A stretch of DNA of 64,000 bases from Mesorhizobium sp. NFR06 (GTDB taxonomy: Bacteria > Pseudomonadota > Alphaproteobacteria > Rhizobiales > Rhizobiaceae): NCBI RefSeq assembly GCF_900115245.1, contig NZ_FOVT01000014.1:119319-183318 (forward strand). Direction: 5' to 3'. The translations under genes and the position numbers were made by a program. Under the pieces are notes generated by a model. The model made no database searches and was not told where the DNA came from. It was given only the letters and a program-made list of their open reading frames with translations. This document shows, in pieces, positions 18,078-26,314 of this stretch (position 1 is the stretch's first letter; each line of letters opens with the position of its first letter).

Positions 18078-18335
18078 ATGCGCACTGTTGTTTTGGCAAC
18101 CGGTATCGCGGTTCTCCTTGCCGACGGGCCGGCCCTCGCGGCGGATGACCAGCCAGTGCCGCCGCAAAACGCCAAGAAACTCTCGGACATCATCGCCAAG
18201 GTCGAGCATCGTAACGACTTTCGCTACGTGAAGGAGGTCGGTTGGGATAGCGACGGTTATACCGTCACCTACTACACGACGGACAAGGCCAAGGTCCAAA
18301 TCACCTACGATCCGATCACCGGCGAGTCCAAGTAG
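18078..18335 (+). CDS. Exported PepSY-like domain protein
   Basis: Eighty-five residues with an N-terminal signal peptide (MRTVVLATGIAVLLADGPALA) and a mature part resembling a single PepSY-type domain: KLSDIIAKVE, then a beta-strand region DFRYVKEVGWDSDGYTVTYYT and a closing ITYDPITGE strand. It is likely periplasmic. Such small proteins are common in rhizobia and their role is unknown. The ATG at 18078 is preceded by a weak ttgaggg site; longer upstream in-frame starts would bury the signal peptide. Confidence 0.7.
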   Translation: MRTVVLATGIAVLLADGPALAADDQPVPPQNAKKLSDIIAKVEHRNDFRYVKEVGWDSDGYTVTYYTTDKAKVQITYDPITGESK

Positions 18336-18492
18336 CAGGTCTTGCGGTCGTCATGGCATTCCGAAGGGCCGGTATTCCGCGTCTCTGCGGCGGGCCTGAG
18401 TCGACGCCGCCGTGACACCGGCCTCCCGCACTTGCATCGCCAAGACTTTGGTGGCTGACTGCGCGCGGTGATTGCGGGCACGGTGCACGGCA

Positions 18493-18806
18493 ATGATCGG
18501 CCACGTCCTGAAGCGCATCCTGATGGTGCTCGCCGGCTATCTGGTCGCGGTGCTGGTCGGGTTGATCCGCAGACGCTGGTCTTCGCCTTGATAGCCGAGT
18601 TCTTTTCGTTGCGAGGCTTTTGGCTGCACATGCTGTTCGGCGCTGCCGCGGCGGCTGCCGGTTTCATGCTGATCTTGCCAGACGCCGCCGATGATCCCGA
18701 ACGCTGGGGCGACATGGGCATCATCGCCGGCGCCGGCCTCGTGGCCGGCCTGATCTACTGGCTGATCGCCGGGCGAGACGCCGGCTTCCGCCGGCCACTC
18801 GTTTAA
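18493..18806 (+). pseudogene. Small membrane protein gene broken by a frameshift or deletion
   Basis: From the ATG at 18493 the sequence reads as a membrane protein N-terminus (MIGHVLKRILMVLAGYLVAV) and then hits a stop at 18589-18591. In a different frame, from about 18570 to 18806, a convincing continuation appears (IAEFFSLRGFWLHML, a Gly/Ala-rich helix, then DMGIIAGAGLVAGLIYWLIAG). The two halves look like one protein, several helices long, with a deletion or frameshift near 18555-18575. The intact form is inferred from this join; the family is unknown. Confidence 0.6.
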
Positions 18807-18865
18807 GCGTCAGGCTCGGCGGCTTCGCCGTAGCCTGCCGTCCGCAATTGCATGAACAACAGCGC

Positions 18866-20746
18866 TCAGCTTGACGGCGTGCGCACCGCTTCGGTCGCGT
18901 CGAGCGCCTGCATCAACTTGGCGTCGCGGCCATAGACGTCGTCGAAATACTCGACCTTGCCGGACATATCCGGCCATGCGGTGAAATAGGCGACATAGAC
19001 CGGGATGACGCGCGTGACATTCTCTGTCGAATGCCCGTGCTTCAGCTTCTCGGCAATATCGTCGACGGAGGTGCCGAGCACCGCAGCGGCCATGCCGCGC
19101 GGATCCTGCAGACGGACGCAGCCATGGCTGAGCGCGCGCATATCGCGCGCGAAGAACGACTTTTGCGGCGTGTCGTGCATGTAGATGGCGTGCTTGTTGG
19201 GGAAGAGGATCTTCAATTCGCCCAGCGCGTTGGCCTCGCTCGGCTGCTGGCGCACGCTGAACGGGATGTTGGCGCCGTAGGCGCCCCAATCGACCGCCGA
19301 GGACGGGATGCGCTTGCCACGCGAATCCGTCACCTCGTAGCCGGCGCGGTCGAGATAGCCGGGATCGCTGCGCAGCCTCGGCAACATCTCGTTGACGATG
19401 ATCGACTGCGGCACGCCCCAATAAGGATGGAAGTCGACCTGCTTGATCTGGTTGTAGAAGAAGGCGGTCTGGTTGGTGACCCGGCCAATGACTGCACGGG
19501 TCTTCAACTTCTCCTCGCCATTGTCGATATAGCTGGCGGTGAAAGCGGGCTGGTTGATGAAGACGCGCGGACTGCCGAGGTCCGACGGCAACCAGCGCAG
19601 TTCTTCGAGCGCCACCTTGACCTTCGCGATCTTGTCGGCCTTTGACGTGCCGGCCAGCGAAGCCACCGTGCGCGGGCCGATGACGCCGTCGCCCTTCATG
19701 CCGGCCCGCTGCTGCACTGCCTTGATCACCGGCACCAGATCGGGTTCGTAGACTTCGCTCTTGCCCAGCCTGGCAAGGACCTCGCCATAGTTGCCGCCCA
19801 TCGCGTCGTCGAGATTGCGGGCAATCAGCGTCAGCAACTTAGGCAGTTCAGGGCTGCTCTCACCGGGCTTGAGCAGCAGCTTGGGATCGACGACGATCTC
19901 GTTTTCCTCGCTGGCCTCGAGCGCTTCCAGTTCGACGCGCAGCGCTTGATACTCGGCGTTCTGCGGGTGCCGCGATTCCAGATAGGTGCGAACCTCCTGG
20001 GTATGCGCCAGCGTCTTCAGCACGCCCTCGAAATCGAGCGGCTTGGCCGGAAAATCATAATAGCCGGTCATCCGGTTGGGGTCGACGCGACCGCTCTGCG
20101 CGTCATGGGCATAGCGCAGCACGCGCGCCGACAGCGCCATCTCGAAGTGGACCAGTTCCTTGGTGCGCTCTGCCGGCGTGGCGGACGTCGCGGCAGTTGG
20201 AACATCGACGGAGTAGTCGGCCGGCGACAGGCCATAGCTTGCCGCCTCGCCCAGGACGCGCACCGCATCCTGCGCCCTGCTGTTGGCGGCATTGTCGCTC
20301 ACCCAGATGAAATCGGGATTGGCTGAATAATAGGCAATCAGAGCCTTGGCGATGTCGGGCTCGGCAAACAATTCGTAGTCGCTCAAGCCGACCACGGCAT
20401 CGTGGAAGCCATTGCTCGTCACCGAGGACACAAAGGCGGCGTCTTGCGCGGTCGCGGGTTGCGGTGCCGGCAGCAGCGCCTTGAAGTCGACGCGCACAAG
20501 CCTGTCGGCCCTGTAGGTGCTGTAGGTCGGGCTGCTGATTCTGGCGCCGCCGTCACCTCCTTCATCGCCGGGTCGAATCTTGCGCGGCTTCGGCGGCGGC
20601 GGAAATTCGCCCTGCGGATCGTGCCGGATGCCGCCACCGAACAGCAAGTCGAAAAGCCCTTGCGCGCTTGCCTGCTGCTGCCCGAAGGCAAGCGTCGCCG
20701 CGATCGCAATCGGCGCGAGGGCCTTTTTGTTCCCGAGGATTTTCAT
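18866..20746 (-). CDS. L,D-transpeptidase, YcbB/LdtD type
   Basis: A 626-residue periplasmic enzyme that should form 3-3 cross-links in peptidoglycan or attach proteins to it. An N-terminal signal peptide (KKALAPIAIAATLAFG..ASA) is followed by a Pro-rich stretch, a long scaffold domain, a peptidoglycan-binding segment (GVIGPRTVASLAG) and the YkuD catalytic domain. The active site is visible as MHDTPQKSFF followed by SHGCVRLQ with the nucleophilic Cys. Length and domain order match the large YcbB group. The gene stands alone with a promoter region before 20746. Confidence 0.9.
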   Translation of the reverse strand: MKILGNKKALAPIAIAATLAFGQQQASAQGLFDLLFGGGIRHDPQGEFPPPPKPRKIRPGDEGGDGGARISSPTYSTYRADRLVRVDFKALLPAPQPATAQDAAFVSSVTSNGFHDAVVGLSDYELFAEPDIAKALIAYYSANPDFIWVSDNAANSRAQDAVRVLGEAASYGLSPADYSVDVPTAATSATPAERTKELVHFEMALSARVLRYAHDAQSGRVDPNRMTGYYDFPAKPLDFEGVLKTLAHTQEVRTYLESRHPQNAEYQALRVELEALEASEENEIVVDPKLLLKPGESSPELPKLLTLIARNLDDAMGGNYGEVLARLGKSEVYEPDLVPVIKAVQQRAGMKGDGVIGPRTVASLAGTSKADKIAKVKVALEELRWLPSDLGSPRVFINQPAFTASYIDNGEEKLKTRAVIGRVTNQTAFFYNQIKQVDFHPYWGVPQSIIVNEMLPRLRSDPGYLDRAGYEVTDSRGKRIPSSAVDWGAYGANIPFSVRQQPSEANALGELKILFPNKHAIYMHDTPQKSFFARDMRALSHGCVRLQDPRGMAAAVLGTSVDDIAEKLKHGHSTENVTRVIPVYVAYFTAWPDMSGKVEYFDDVYGRDAKLMQALDATEAVRTPSS

Positions 20747-20959
20747 GCTTCACCCGCACCGGTTGAAACCGGTTCCCGTTCCGCGCCGCTGGACGGTCCC
20801 GCCCTCCGCATGGCGGATGTATGACGTGACTATACCGATTCATACTGATTTCGTTAAGCTTCCATAAATTTGCGAGGCCGTGTTGCAGAACGGTTTCACA
20901 TCATCGTGAGACCCGAAGCAGCGCCGGGTTTCGCAAGCTCGCCAAAGCATCGAGGACAA

Positions 20960-21706
20960 TCAGGCGTTGGCACCGCCGTCTATGGTCAACGAGGCTCCGG
21001 TGACGAAGCGGCCTTCAGGGCTCGCCAGCCAGGCCACCATTCCCGCGATCTCCTCCGCCTCACCGAATCGCGGCACCGCCATTTTCCGGCGCTGGTGCTC
21101 CGCATGCGGCCCATCGGCGGGGTTCATGTCGGTGTCGGTCGAGCCCGGATGGACGATGTTGGCGGTGATGCCGCGCGGACCGAGATCGCGTGCCAGGGCC
21201 TTCGTCAATCCGATCAGCGCCGCCTTGCTGGTCGAATAGGCGCTGAGACCTGGATCCGTCACGCGCTCGGCCAGGTTGCTGCCGATCGAGATGATCCGGC
21301 CGCCATCCGCCATATGCCGCGCGGCGGCCTTGGAGGCGACGAAGGGGGCCCTGAGATTGACCTCCATGCTTTCATCGAAATCGGCGAGCGACAGCGTGCC
21401 GATCGGTGCAGCGCGCCAGATGCCGGCGCTGTTGACCAGGATGTCGAGCCGCCCAAACGCATCCATCGCCTGGTCGATGGCGCGCTCGATCGCCTGGGCA
21501 TCGCGACCATCGGCCCGGATTGCCATGGCGCGCCCGCCAGCCGCCTCGATCTCGTCGACGACGGCGCGCGCCTGCGCCTCGCCGTTCACATAGGTCAGCG
21601 CGACGCTCGCGCCGTCACGCGCGAGTCTTTTCGCGACCGCCGCGCCGATACCACGGCTGCCGCCGGTCACGAATGCGGCCTTGCCGCGCAACTGGTTGGA
21701 TGACAT
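20960..21706 (-). CDS. Short-chain dehydrogenase/reductase
   Basis: A 248-residue classical SDR. The NAD(P)-binding motif TGGSRGIG is near the N-terminus, NSAG is mid-protein, and the catalytic Ser and YSTSK (Tyr-x-x-x-Lys) lie at about residues 145-162. The C-terminal FVTGASLTIDGGANA is typical. An AGGAGAA-type ribosome binding site precedes the ATG. It is divergent from a TetR regulator across 114 bases that contain two operator-like palindromes, so it is probably that regulator's target. Substrate unknown. Confidence 0.88.
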   Translation of the reverse strand: MSSNQLRGKAAFVTGGSRGIGAAVAKRLARDGASVALTYVNGEAQARAVVDEIEAAGGRAMAIRADGRDAQAIERAIDQAMDAFGRLDILVNSAGIWRAAPIGTLSLADFDESMEVNLRAPFVASKAAARHMADGGRIISIGSNLAERVTDPGLSAYSTSKAALIGLTKALARDLGPRGITANIVHPGSTDTDMNPADGPHAEHQRRKMAVPRFGEAEEIAGMVAWLASPEGRFVTGASLTIDGGANA

Positions 21707-21721
21707 CCGATTCTCCTATTC

Positions 21722-21794
21722 TGTAACGATCGATACATAATTATCTGCCAAGCTTGCCCGGTACCGTCAAGTAATTTATGTATCGATCAACACA
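21722..21794. promoter_or_regulatory. Pair of TetR operator-like palindromes
   Basis: Two related imperfect palindromes lie between the divergent SDR and TetR genes: TGTAACGATCGATACA at 21722-21737 and TGTATCGATCAACACA at 21779-21794. The inner 13 bases (gatcgatacataa) occur in inverted orientation in the two sites. The arrangement fits a TetR dimer binding near each gene's promoter and repressing both. Binding is inferred from position and symmetry. Confidence 0.65.
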
Positions 21795-21820
21795 GAAATG
21801 AAGCGAACCAGAAGGACAGC

Positions 21821-22432
21821 ATGTCGGAAAGAGGCCGCCCGCGAAGCTTTGACCGAGCCTCCGCCTTGCGCCGGGCGATGGTGGTTTTCTGGGCCAAGGG
21901 CTATGAGGGCTCCTCGCTCAGCGATCTGACCGCGGCGATGGGCATCAATTCGCCCAGCCTCTACGCCGCCTTCGGCAGCAAGGAGGCGCTCTTCCTCGAA
22001 GCAATCGACCTCTATACGCGCAGCGAGGGTTCCGACATCTGGTCGACGCTCGAAGAAGCCCCGACCGCGCGGCTTGCGATCGAGGGATTTTTGACCCAGA
22101 CGGCCAAGGCCTATTCACAGACCGACCGCCCGCAAGGCTGCCTGATCGCGCTTGGCGCCCTGCATCAGGACTCAAGCCAGGGGCTGATCTGCCAGGATCT
22201 GCGCCGCCGTCGCGCCGAAAACCACACCGCGCTCGAAAGGCGCCTGCAGCGGGCCGTGGCGGAGGGAGAGTTGGCCGAGAATTTTGATTGCAAGAGCGCG
22301 GCTACCTTTTTCGCCACCGTTCAGCATGGCATGTCGATCCAGGCGCGCGACGGCGCAACGCATTCGGCGCTCATGGCAACCGTCAACGGCGCCATGGCGG
22401 CATGGACAGCGATGGCCGGCCCTCACGCTTGA
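21821..22432 (+). CDS. TetR/AcrR-family repressor
   Basis: A 203-residue regulator with an N-terminal TetR helix-turn-helix (residues 10-55: ALRRAMVVFWAKGYEGSS, then LTAAMGINSPSLYAAFGSKEALF). The C-terminal ligand domain carries a conserved Cys near RPQGCLIALGAL, as in the group that includes regulators of SDR or drug-efflux genes. It is divergent from the SDR gene and probably controls it and itself through the palindromes in the shared promoter. The ligand is unknown. Confidence 0.88.
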   Translation: MSERGRPRSFDRASALRRAMVVFWAKGYEGSSLSDLTAAMGINSPSLYAAFGSKEALFLEAIDLYTRSEGSDIWSTLEEAPTARLAIEGFLTQTAKAYSQTDRPQGCLIALGALHQDSSQGLICQDLRRRRAENHTALERRLQRAVAEGELAENFDCKSAATFFATVQHGMSIQARDGATHSALMATVNGAMAAWTAMAGPHA

Positions 22433-22504
22433 CCCCGTGACAAACGGAAGGCTTTGTGATCGAAATTTCGGCGGTCGCGAGGACCGTGGCCAGGAGGGTT
22501 TGCC

Positions 22505-22906
22505 GTGAAGAAAGGTTATCGCCAGCTTCTCGACGAGGCGAATGCCGAGATCGAAGTCGTCTCGCCGGAGGAAGCGGCGGGGCTGCTTGAAGACGACGAT
22601 ACGATCTTCGTCGATCTGCGCGATCCTCGCGAGGTCGAGCGCGACGGCAGGATTCCCGGCGCCAGGCATGTGACGCGCGGCATGCTGGAATTCTGGATCG
22701 ATCCCGAAAGCCCCTATCACAAGCCGTTCTTCGCCTCGGGCAAGACCTTCGTCTTCTTCTGCGCCGGCGGCTGGCGCTCGGCTTTAGCCACCAAGACGGC
22801 GCAGGACATGGGCCTGACGCCAGTCAAGCACATCCTCGGCGGCTACACCGCCTGGAAGGCGGCCGGCCTCCCGGTCGAGCCTGGGCAGAAGAAAAAGGCC
22901 GACTGA
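22505..22906 (+). CDS. Rhodanese-like sulfurtransferase
   Basis: A 133-residue single-domain rhodanese. The CH2A-type motif DLRDPREVERDGRIPGA lies at about 38-54 and the active-site loop is FCAGGWRSALAT with the persulfide-forming Cys near residue 82. It ends in GGYTAWKAAGLPV, the usual C-terminal helix, plus a Lys-rich tail. The start is GTG, supported by a strong AGGAGGG site eight bases upstream. Cytoplasmic; the sulfur acceptor is unknown. Confidence 0.87.
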   Translation: MKKGYRQLLDEANAEIEVVSPEEAAGLLEDDDTIFVDLRDPREVERDGRIPGARHVTRGMLEFWIDPESPYHKPFFASGKTFVFFCAGGWRSALATKTAQDMGLTPVKHILGGYTAWKAAGLPVEPGQKKKAD

Positions 22907-22944
22907 TCTCGGTTTTCCGCAACGCCTGGAAACGATCGACGCCA

Positions 22945-23595
22945 ATGGTTTTCTGGATAGCGAGTGCGGTTGGCCTAGCGGTCGCTTACCTCCTCGGCGC
23001 CACGCCCTCCGGCTATCTGGCCGGCAAATTGCTCAAGGGCATCGACATAAGGGAGCATGGTTCCAAGTCCACCGGCGCGACCAACGTGCTCAGAACGTTG
23101 GGTAAATGGCCCGCGCTGGCGGTGCTGCTCATCGATGTGCTGAAGGGCGCGGCCGCCATCGTCCTTGCCCACTGGTTTTATCCCTTCGTAATATCGTCCG
23201 CCACGTCCCCGACGGCGCTTGACCCGCGGATGCCCTGGGCTGTTTGCCTAGCCGGGCTTGCCGTGTTGCTGGGGCATGGCCGGTCGATCTGGCTGAATTT
23301 CACAGGCGGAAAATCCGCCGCGACGGGCCTGGGCGTGTTGCTGGCGATGTCCTGGCCGGTAGGATTGGGCGCCGCGACGGCATTTGCCGTCACGCTCGCA
23401 CTCTTCCGAATTGTGTCCCTCAGCTCGATGCTGGCGGCACTTACGGCGGTCGTGCTTGTCTGCACGCTGGAACAACCCCTGCCCTATCGGCTGCTGGTGG
23501 TCGCGGGCAGCCTCTACGTGATCGCACGCCATCGCGCCAATATCCAGCGGCTGCTGGCCGGGACAGAGCCGCGCCTTGGCCGCAGCCTGGGATAG
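22945..23595 (+). CDS. plsY: Acyl-phosphate:glycerol-3-phosphate acyltransferase
   Basis: A 216-residue inner-membrane enzyme that transfers an acyl group from acyl-phosphate to glycerol 3-phosphate, the first step of phospholipid synthesis with PlsX. Three conserved loops are visible: GSKSTGATNVLRTLGK, the LGHGRSIWLNFTGGKSAATGLG loop and a C-terminal RHRANIQRLLAGTEPRLG. Several hydrophobic helices cover the rest. It begins 38 bases after the rhodanese gene, so the two may be co-transcribed. Confidence 0.92.
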   Translation: MVFWIASAVGLAVAYLLGATPSGYLAGKLLKGIDIREHGSKSTGATNVLRTLGKWPALAVLLIDVLKGAAAIVLAHWFYPFVISSATSPTALDPRMPWAVCLAGLAVLLGHGRSIWLNFTGGKSAATGLGVLLAMSWPVGLGAATAFAVTLALFRIVSLSSMLAALTAVVLVCTLEQPLPYRLLVVAGSLYVIARHRANIQRLLAGTEPRLGRSLG

Positions 23596-23613
23596 GCGCA
23601 CCTCGCACCTAAT

Positions 23614-24522
23614 TTAGTGCAGGGTCGCTTCCCGCTGCCCGCTCACGAAATCGACCGCACGCGCGACGACATCCCTGTCGGCGAGGATGCGGCGGTGGCC
23701 CAGTCCATCGGCCCAGTGCAGGTGGACATGCTCGCCCGCGCCCGCATAACGCCTCGCATGGTCGGCATGGACCTCGCGATCGTCCGGCGCGTGGATGATC
23801 AGCGTCGGCACCGGCGCCTCGGCAAGCTGGCGATCGCCGGTGAATTCGCTGAGCGGCCGACCCGACAGATGCTTCACCCGATCGGCCATGGCGATGCGCG
23901 AGCGTGGCCCGACATTAAGCTTGTGGCTGAAATCGTCGAAGATCGCGGGGAGCGAGCTCGGCGCAGCGATCAGCACCAGCTTTTGCGCCGCCAGCGGCGG
24001 CACGCCCTTGACCGATGCCGCCACGGCATTGGCGGCAATCGCGCCGCCGAAGGAATGGCCGACGACAGCGGCAAAGGGGCCGAACCACTCGCCGGCCACT
24101 CGCGCTGCATCGACCGCTGTCACCATGTTGAGATGGCGGCCGAGCGAATGGCCGTGCCCGGGCAGGTCGAGCGAGACGACCTTGTAGCCTGCGCGACGGA
24201 ACCCTTCGATCAGGGCGCGCATATATTCGGTGCGCGAGCGCCAGCCGTGGATGACAAGCACGGTCCCGCGGGATTCCCTGCCCGGCTCCGGCCGGAATTC
24301 ATGCACGGCGACGCAATCCGTCCTGGTCTTCAGCCGGTGATGACGCGCTTCTGCCATGAAGGATGAGGCACGCTCCACGGCGCGGCGTTCGCCTTCGCTC
24401 AGCGCCCTGACATTGGGAGTGCGGCAAAACAATTCGAACGCGGCGCGCCCGCCGAGACGCGGCGCGACATGCTCGGCCGCACCAAAAACGCCCCGGATGA
24501 CCTTCATTCCAAATGATGCCAT
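23614..24522 (-). CDS. Alpha/beta-hydrolase
   Basis: A 302-residue serine hydrolase of the alpha/beta fold. The oxyanion strand VLVIHGWRSR, the nucleophile elbow GHSFGG (about residue 153), an Asp in HAPDDREV and the His in GLGHRRIL complete the triad. There is no signal peptide. It is divergent from a MarR regulator, and the 47 bases between them carry two operator-like palindromes, so it is the likely target of that regulator. Substrate unknown; an esterase or lipase role is possible. Confidence 0.85.
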   Translation of the reverse strand: MASFGMKVIRGVFGAAEHVAPRLGGRAAFELFCRTPNVRALSEGERRAVERASSFMAEARHHRLKTRTDCVAVHEFRPEPGRESRGTVLVIHGWRSRTEYMRALIEGFRRAGYKVVSLDLPGHGHSLGRHLNMVTAVDAARVAGEWFGPFAAVVGHSFGGAIAANAVAASVKGVPPLAAQKLVLIAAPSSLPAIFDDFSHKLNVGPRSRIAMADRVKHLSGRPLSEFTGDRQLAEAPVPTLIIHAPDDREVHADHARRYAGAGEHVHLHWADGLGHRRILADRDVVARAVDFVSGQREATLH

Positions 24523-24541
24523 ATTGGCAGTCCATCCATTC

Positions 24542-24575
24542 GTTCAAGCATGAACATAATAGTTCAAACATGAAC
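24542..24575. promoter_or_regulatory. Tandem MarR operator-like palindromes
   Basis: Two near-identical 14-base inverted repeats, GTTCAAGCATGAAC (24542-24555) and GTTCAAACATGAAC (24562-24575), are spaced 20 bases centre to centre, about two helical turns, so dimers would bind the same DNA face. The second covers the ATG of the MarR gene, which suggests autorepression; the first lies 20 bases from the start of the divergent hydrolase gene. Confidence 0.72.
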
Positions 24576-25022
24576 ATTAAGCAAGAGCTGCCCTGGGACA
24601 ACCCGCGTTTTCGCAACTGGGTCGCGGTGGCGCGCGCCTGCCATGTGCTGGAGCGAACGCTGGCGATAAAGCTCGCCCCGCTCGACCTCAAGCCGGCGCA
24701 GCTCGACGTGCTGATGAACCTCTACCGCCATCCCGGCATGTCGCAGCACGATCTTGCCCGCAAGCTCTTGGTCGGCCGCTCCAACATCACCATGCTGTTG
24801 CCGCAGCTTGAATCACGCGGCCTGCTGCTCCGCGAGGGCGACGAGAAAGACAAGCGGGTGCTGCGGCTGAACCTGACCGAAGCCGGCGAAGCGCTGCTGA
24901 TGAAGGCGCTGAAGGTTCACATGGCGCTGATCGAGAAGGCGATGAGCCAGTCGACGCCGGAACAATGCGACATGATCGGCGAGCAGATGCGCAAGATCGC
25001 CGACGTTCTGAAGGAAGCCTGA
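24570..25022 (+). CDS. MarR-family transcriptional regulator
   Basis: A 150-residue winged-helix regulator. The helix-turn-helix is HPGMSQHDLARKLLVGRSN..MLLPQLESRGL at about 48-85, followed by the wing with EKDKRVLRLNLTEAGEALL. The ATG at 24570 is chosen because it gives the normal N-terminus; the longer frame from 24513 would run through the operator pair. It is divergent from an alpha/beta-hydrolase and probably represses it and itself. The ligand is unknown. Confidence 0.87.
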   Translation: MNIKQELPWDNPRFRNWVAVARACHVLERTLAIKLAPLDLKPAQLDVLMNLYRHPGMSQHDLARKLLVGRSNITMLLPQLESRGLLLREGDEKDKRVLRLNLTEAGEALLMKALKVHMALIEKAMSQSTPEQCDMIGEQMRKIADVLKEA

Positions 25023-25059
25023 CGCGGGCGTCCGCCGCCTGATTCGAATATCAATGCAC

Positions 25060-25671
25060 TTACCACATCGTCTTTTTCGCCCGCTCCGGCCATTCCCTGT
25101 CGTAGGTCTCGCCGTCGATGTTCTTGCGGCTGGTAACCTCGAGGATCTGGCCTGGCGTCGGCAGCGACTTCTGGTCGACGTGCTTGGCCGGATTCCACAG
25201 CTCGGAGCGCACGATGGCGCGGGCGCATTGGAAATAGACCGTGTCGACGTCGATGACCGTGACCGAGCGGGCCGGTTTGCCGTCGACCATGAAGGAAGCG
25301 CAAAGCTCGGCATCGGTCGTGATGCGGGCGCGGCCGTTGACACGCAGCGTGGTGCCCGAGCCGGGCACCAGAAAGAGCAACCCGACGCGTGGATCGCGAA
25401 TGATGTTCTTCAGCGAATCGGCGCGGTTGTTGCCGCGCCTGTCGGGCATCATCAGCGTCTTTTCATCTACAAGCCGCACGAAGCCGGCAAGGTCGCCGCG
25501 CGGCGAGCAGTCGAGCCCCTCCGGCCCGCTGGTCGCCAGCGCCACGAAGGGCGACGCTTCGATGAAGGCGGCATATTCGGGGATCACGTGGTCGAGTTCC
25601 TTGACGACCGAGGCTTCACCTGGCAGCCCGTAAAGGGCCTCGAGTTGTTCGACCGACGTGATGAGCGACAT
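25060..25671 (-). CDS. Pyridoxamine 5'-phosphate oxidase family (FMN-binding split barrel) protein
   Basis: A 203-residue flavin-type split-barrel protein. Features typical of the family are SPFVALATSGPEGLDCSPRGD (strands 1-2), LMMPDRRGNNRADSLKNI (phosphate contacts) and DPRVGLLFLVPGSGTTLRVNGRARI. It belongs to the group of uncharacterised oxidoreductases rather than true PdxH. It converges with the MarR gene. Likely cytoplasmic; substrate unknown. Confidence 0.82.
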   Translation of the reverse strand: MSLITSVEQLEALYGLPGEASVVKELDHVIPEYAAFIEASPFVALATSGPEGLDCSPRGDLAGFVRLVDEKTLMMPDRRGNNRADSLKNIIRDPRVGLLFLVPGSGTTLRVNGRARITTDAELCASFMVDGKPARSVTVIDVDTVYFQCARAIVRSELWNPAKHVDQKSLPTPGQILEVTSRKNIDGETYDREWPERAKKTMW

Positions 25672-25764
25672 CTTTCGCCTCCTGACTCTTTTGCCGGCGC
25701 TGCTCTATGTCCATGACGCTTTGACGACAGCCGGATCGCCGCAATTGGACTTCCACACGCCAGG

Positions 25765-26118
25765 CTAGCGATCGCGGCTGAGCCCCTTTTCGGTCAGCTC
25801 GGCGAGATAGGCGTTCCAGCGTTCCTCCTTCTCGTGGCCGAGCGTGTGAAGATAGTTCCAGGTGAAGATGCCGGTGTCGTGGAAATCATCGAAGGTGATG
25901 CGCACCGCGTAGTTGCCGACCGGCTCGATCTTTAGGATCGCGACGTTGCGCTTGCCGGGCACGGTCACCCGCTGCTCCGGCGAATGGCCCTGCACTTCCG
26001 CCGATGGCGAGACCACGCGCAGGAACTCGGCCGGCAGCTCGAATGCCTGGTGACCCGGAAAGGTCACGGTCAACAGCTTGCGGTCCTTCGAGACCCTGAG
26101 TTCCTTCGGCGCCGTCAT
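25765..26118 (-). CDS. DUF971 domain protein
   Basis: A 117-residue protein matching the DUF971 / GBBH-like N-terminal fold, seen in gamma-butyrobetaine hydroxylases and some Fe-S cluster carrier proteins. Recognisable segments are LTVTFPGHQAFELPAEFLRV, a VGNYAVRITFDDFHDTGIF strand pair, and WNYLHTLG near the end. These small proteins are widespread in proteobacteria without a proven role, and a link to iron-sulfur protein assembly has been suggested. The start ATG at 26118 lies about 200 bases from the divergent moaA. Confidence 0.82.
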   Translation of the reverse strand: MTAPKELRVSKDRKLLTVTFPGHQAFELPAEFLRVVSPSAEVQGHSPEQRVTVPGKRNVAILKIEPVGNYAVRITFDDFHDTGIFTWNYLHTLGHEKEERWNAYLAELTEKGLSRDR

Positions 26119-26314
26119 GTTTTTTCCTGCACAAGATTGCGCCCTTCCCTACGCCGCTTCGCGCGCCACGGGAAGGTGATGGATGACAGCCGACACGCGA
26201 TGTCGGTCGGGGAATGTTACCAAAGATCAAGACCTTCTATCTTGAATGCGGGACTGGATCGTATCACATAGCCATATATAACGAAGCTGCTCAGGCCACG
26301 GGAAACGCTTGCAA

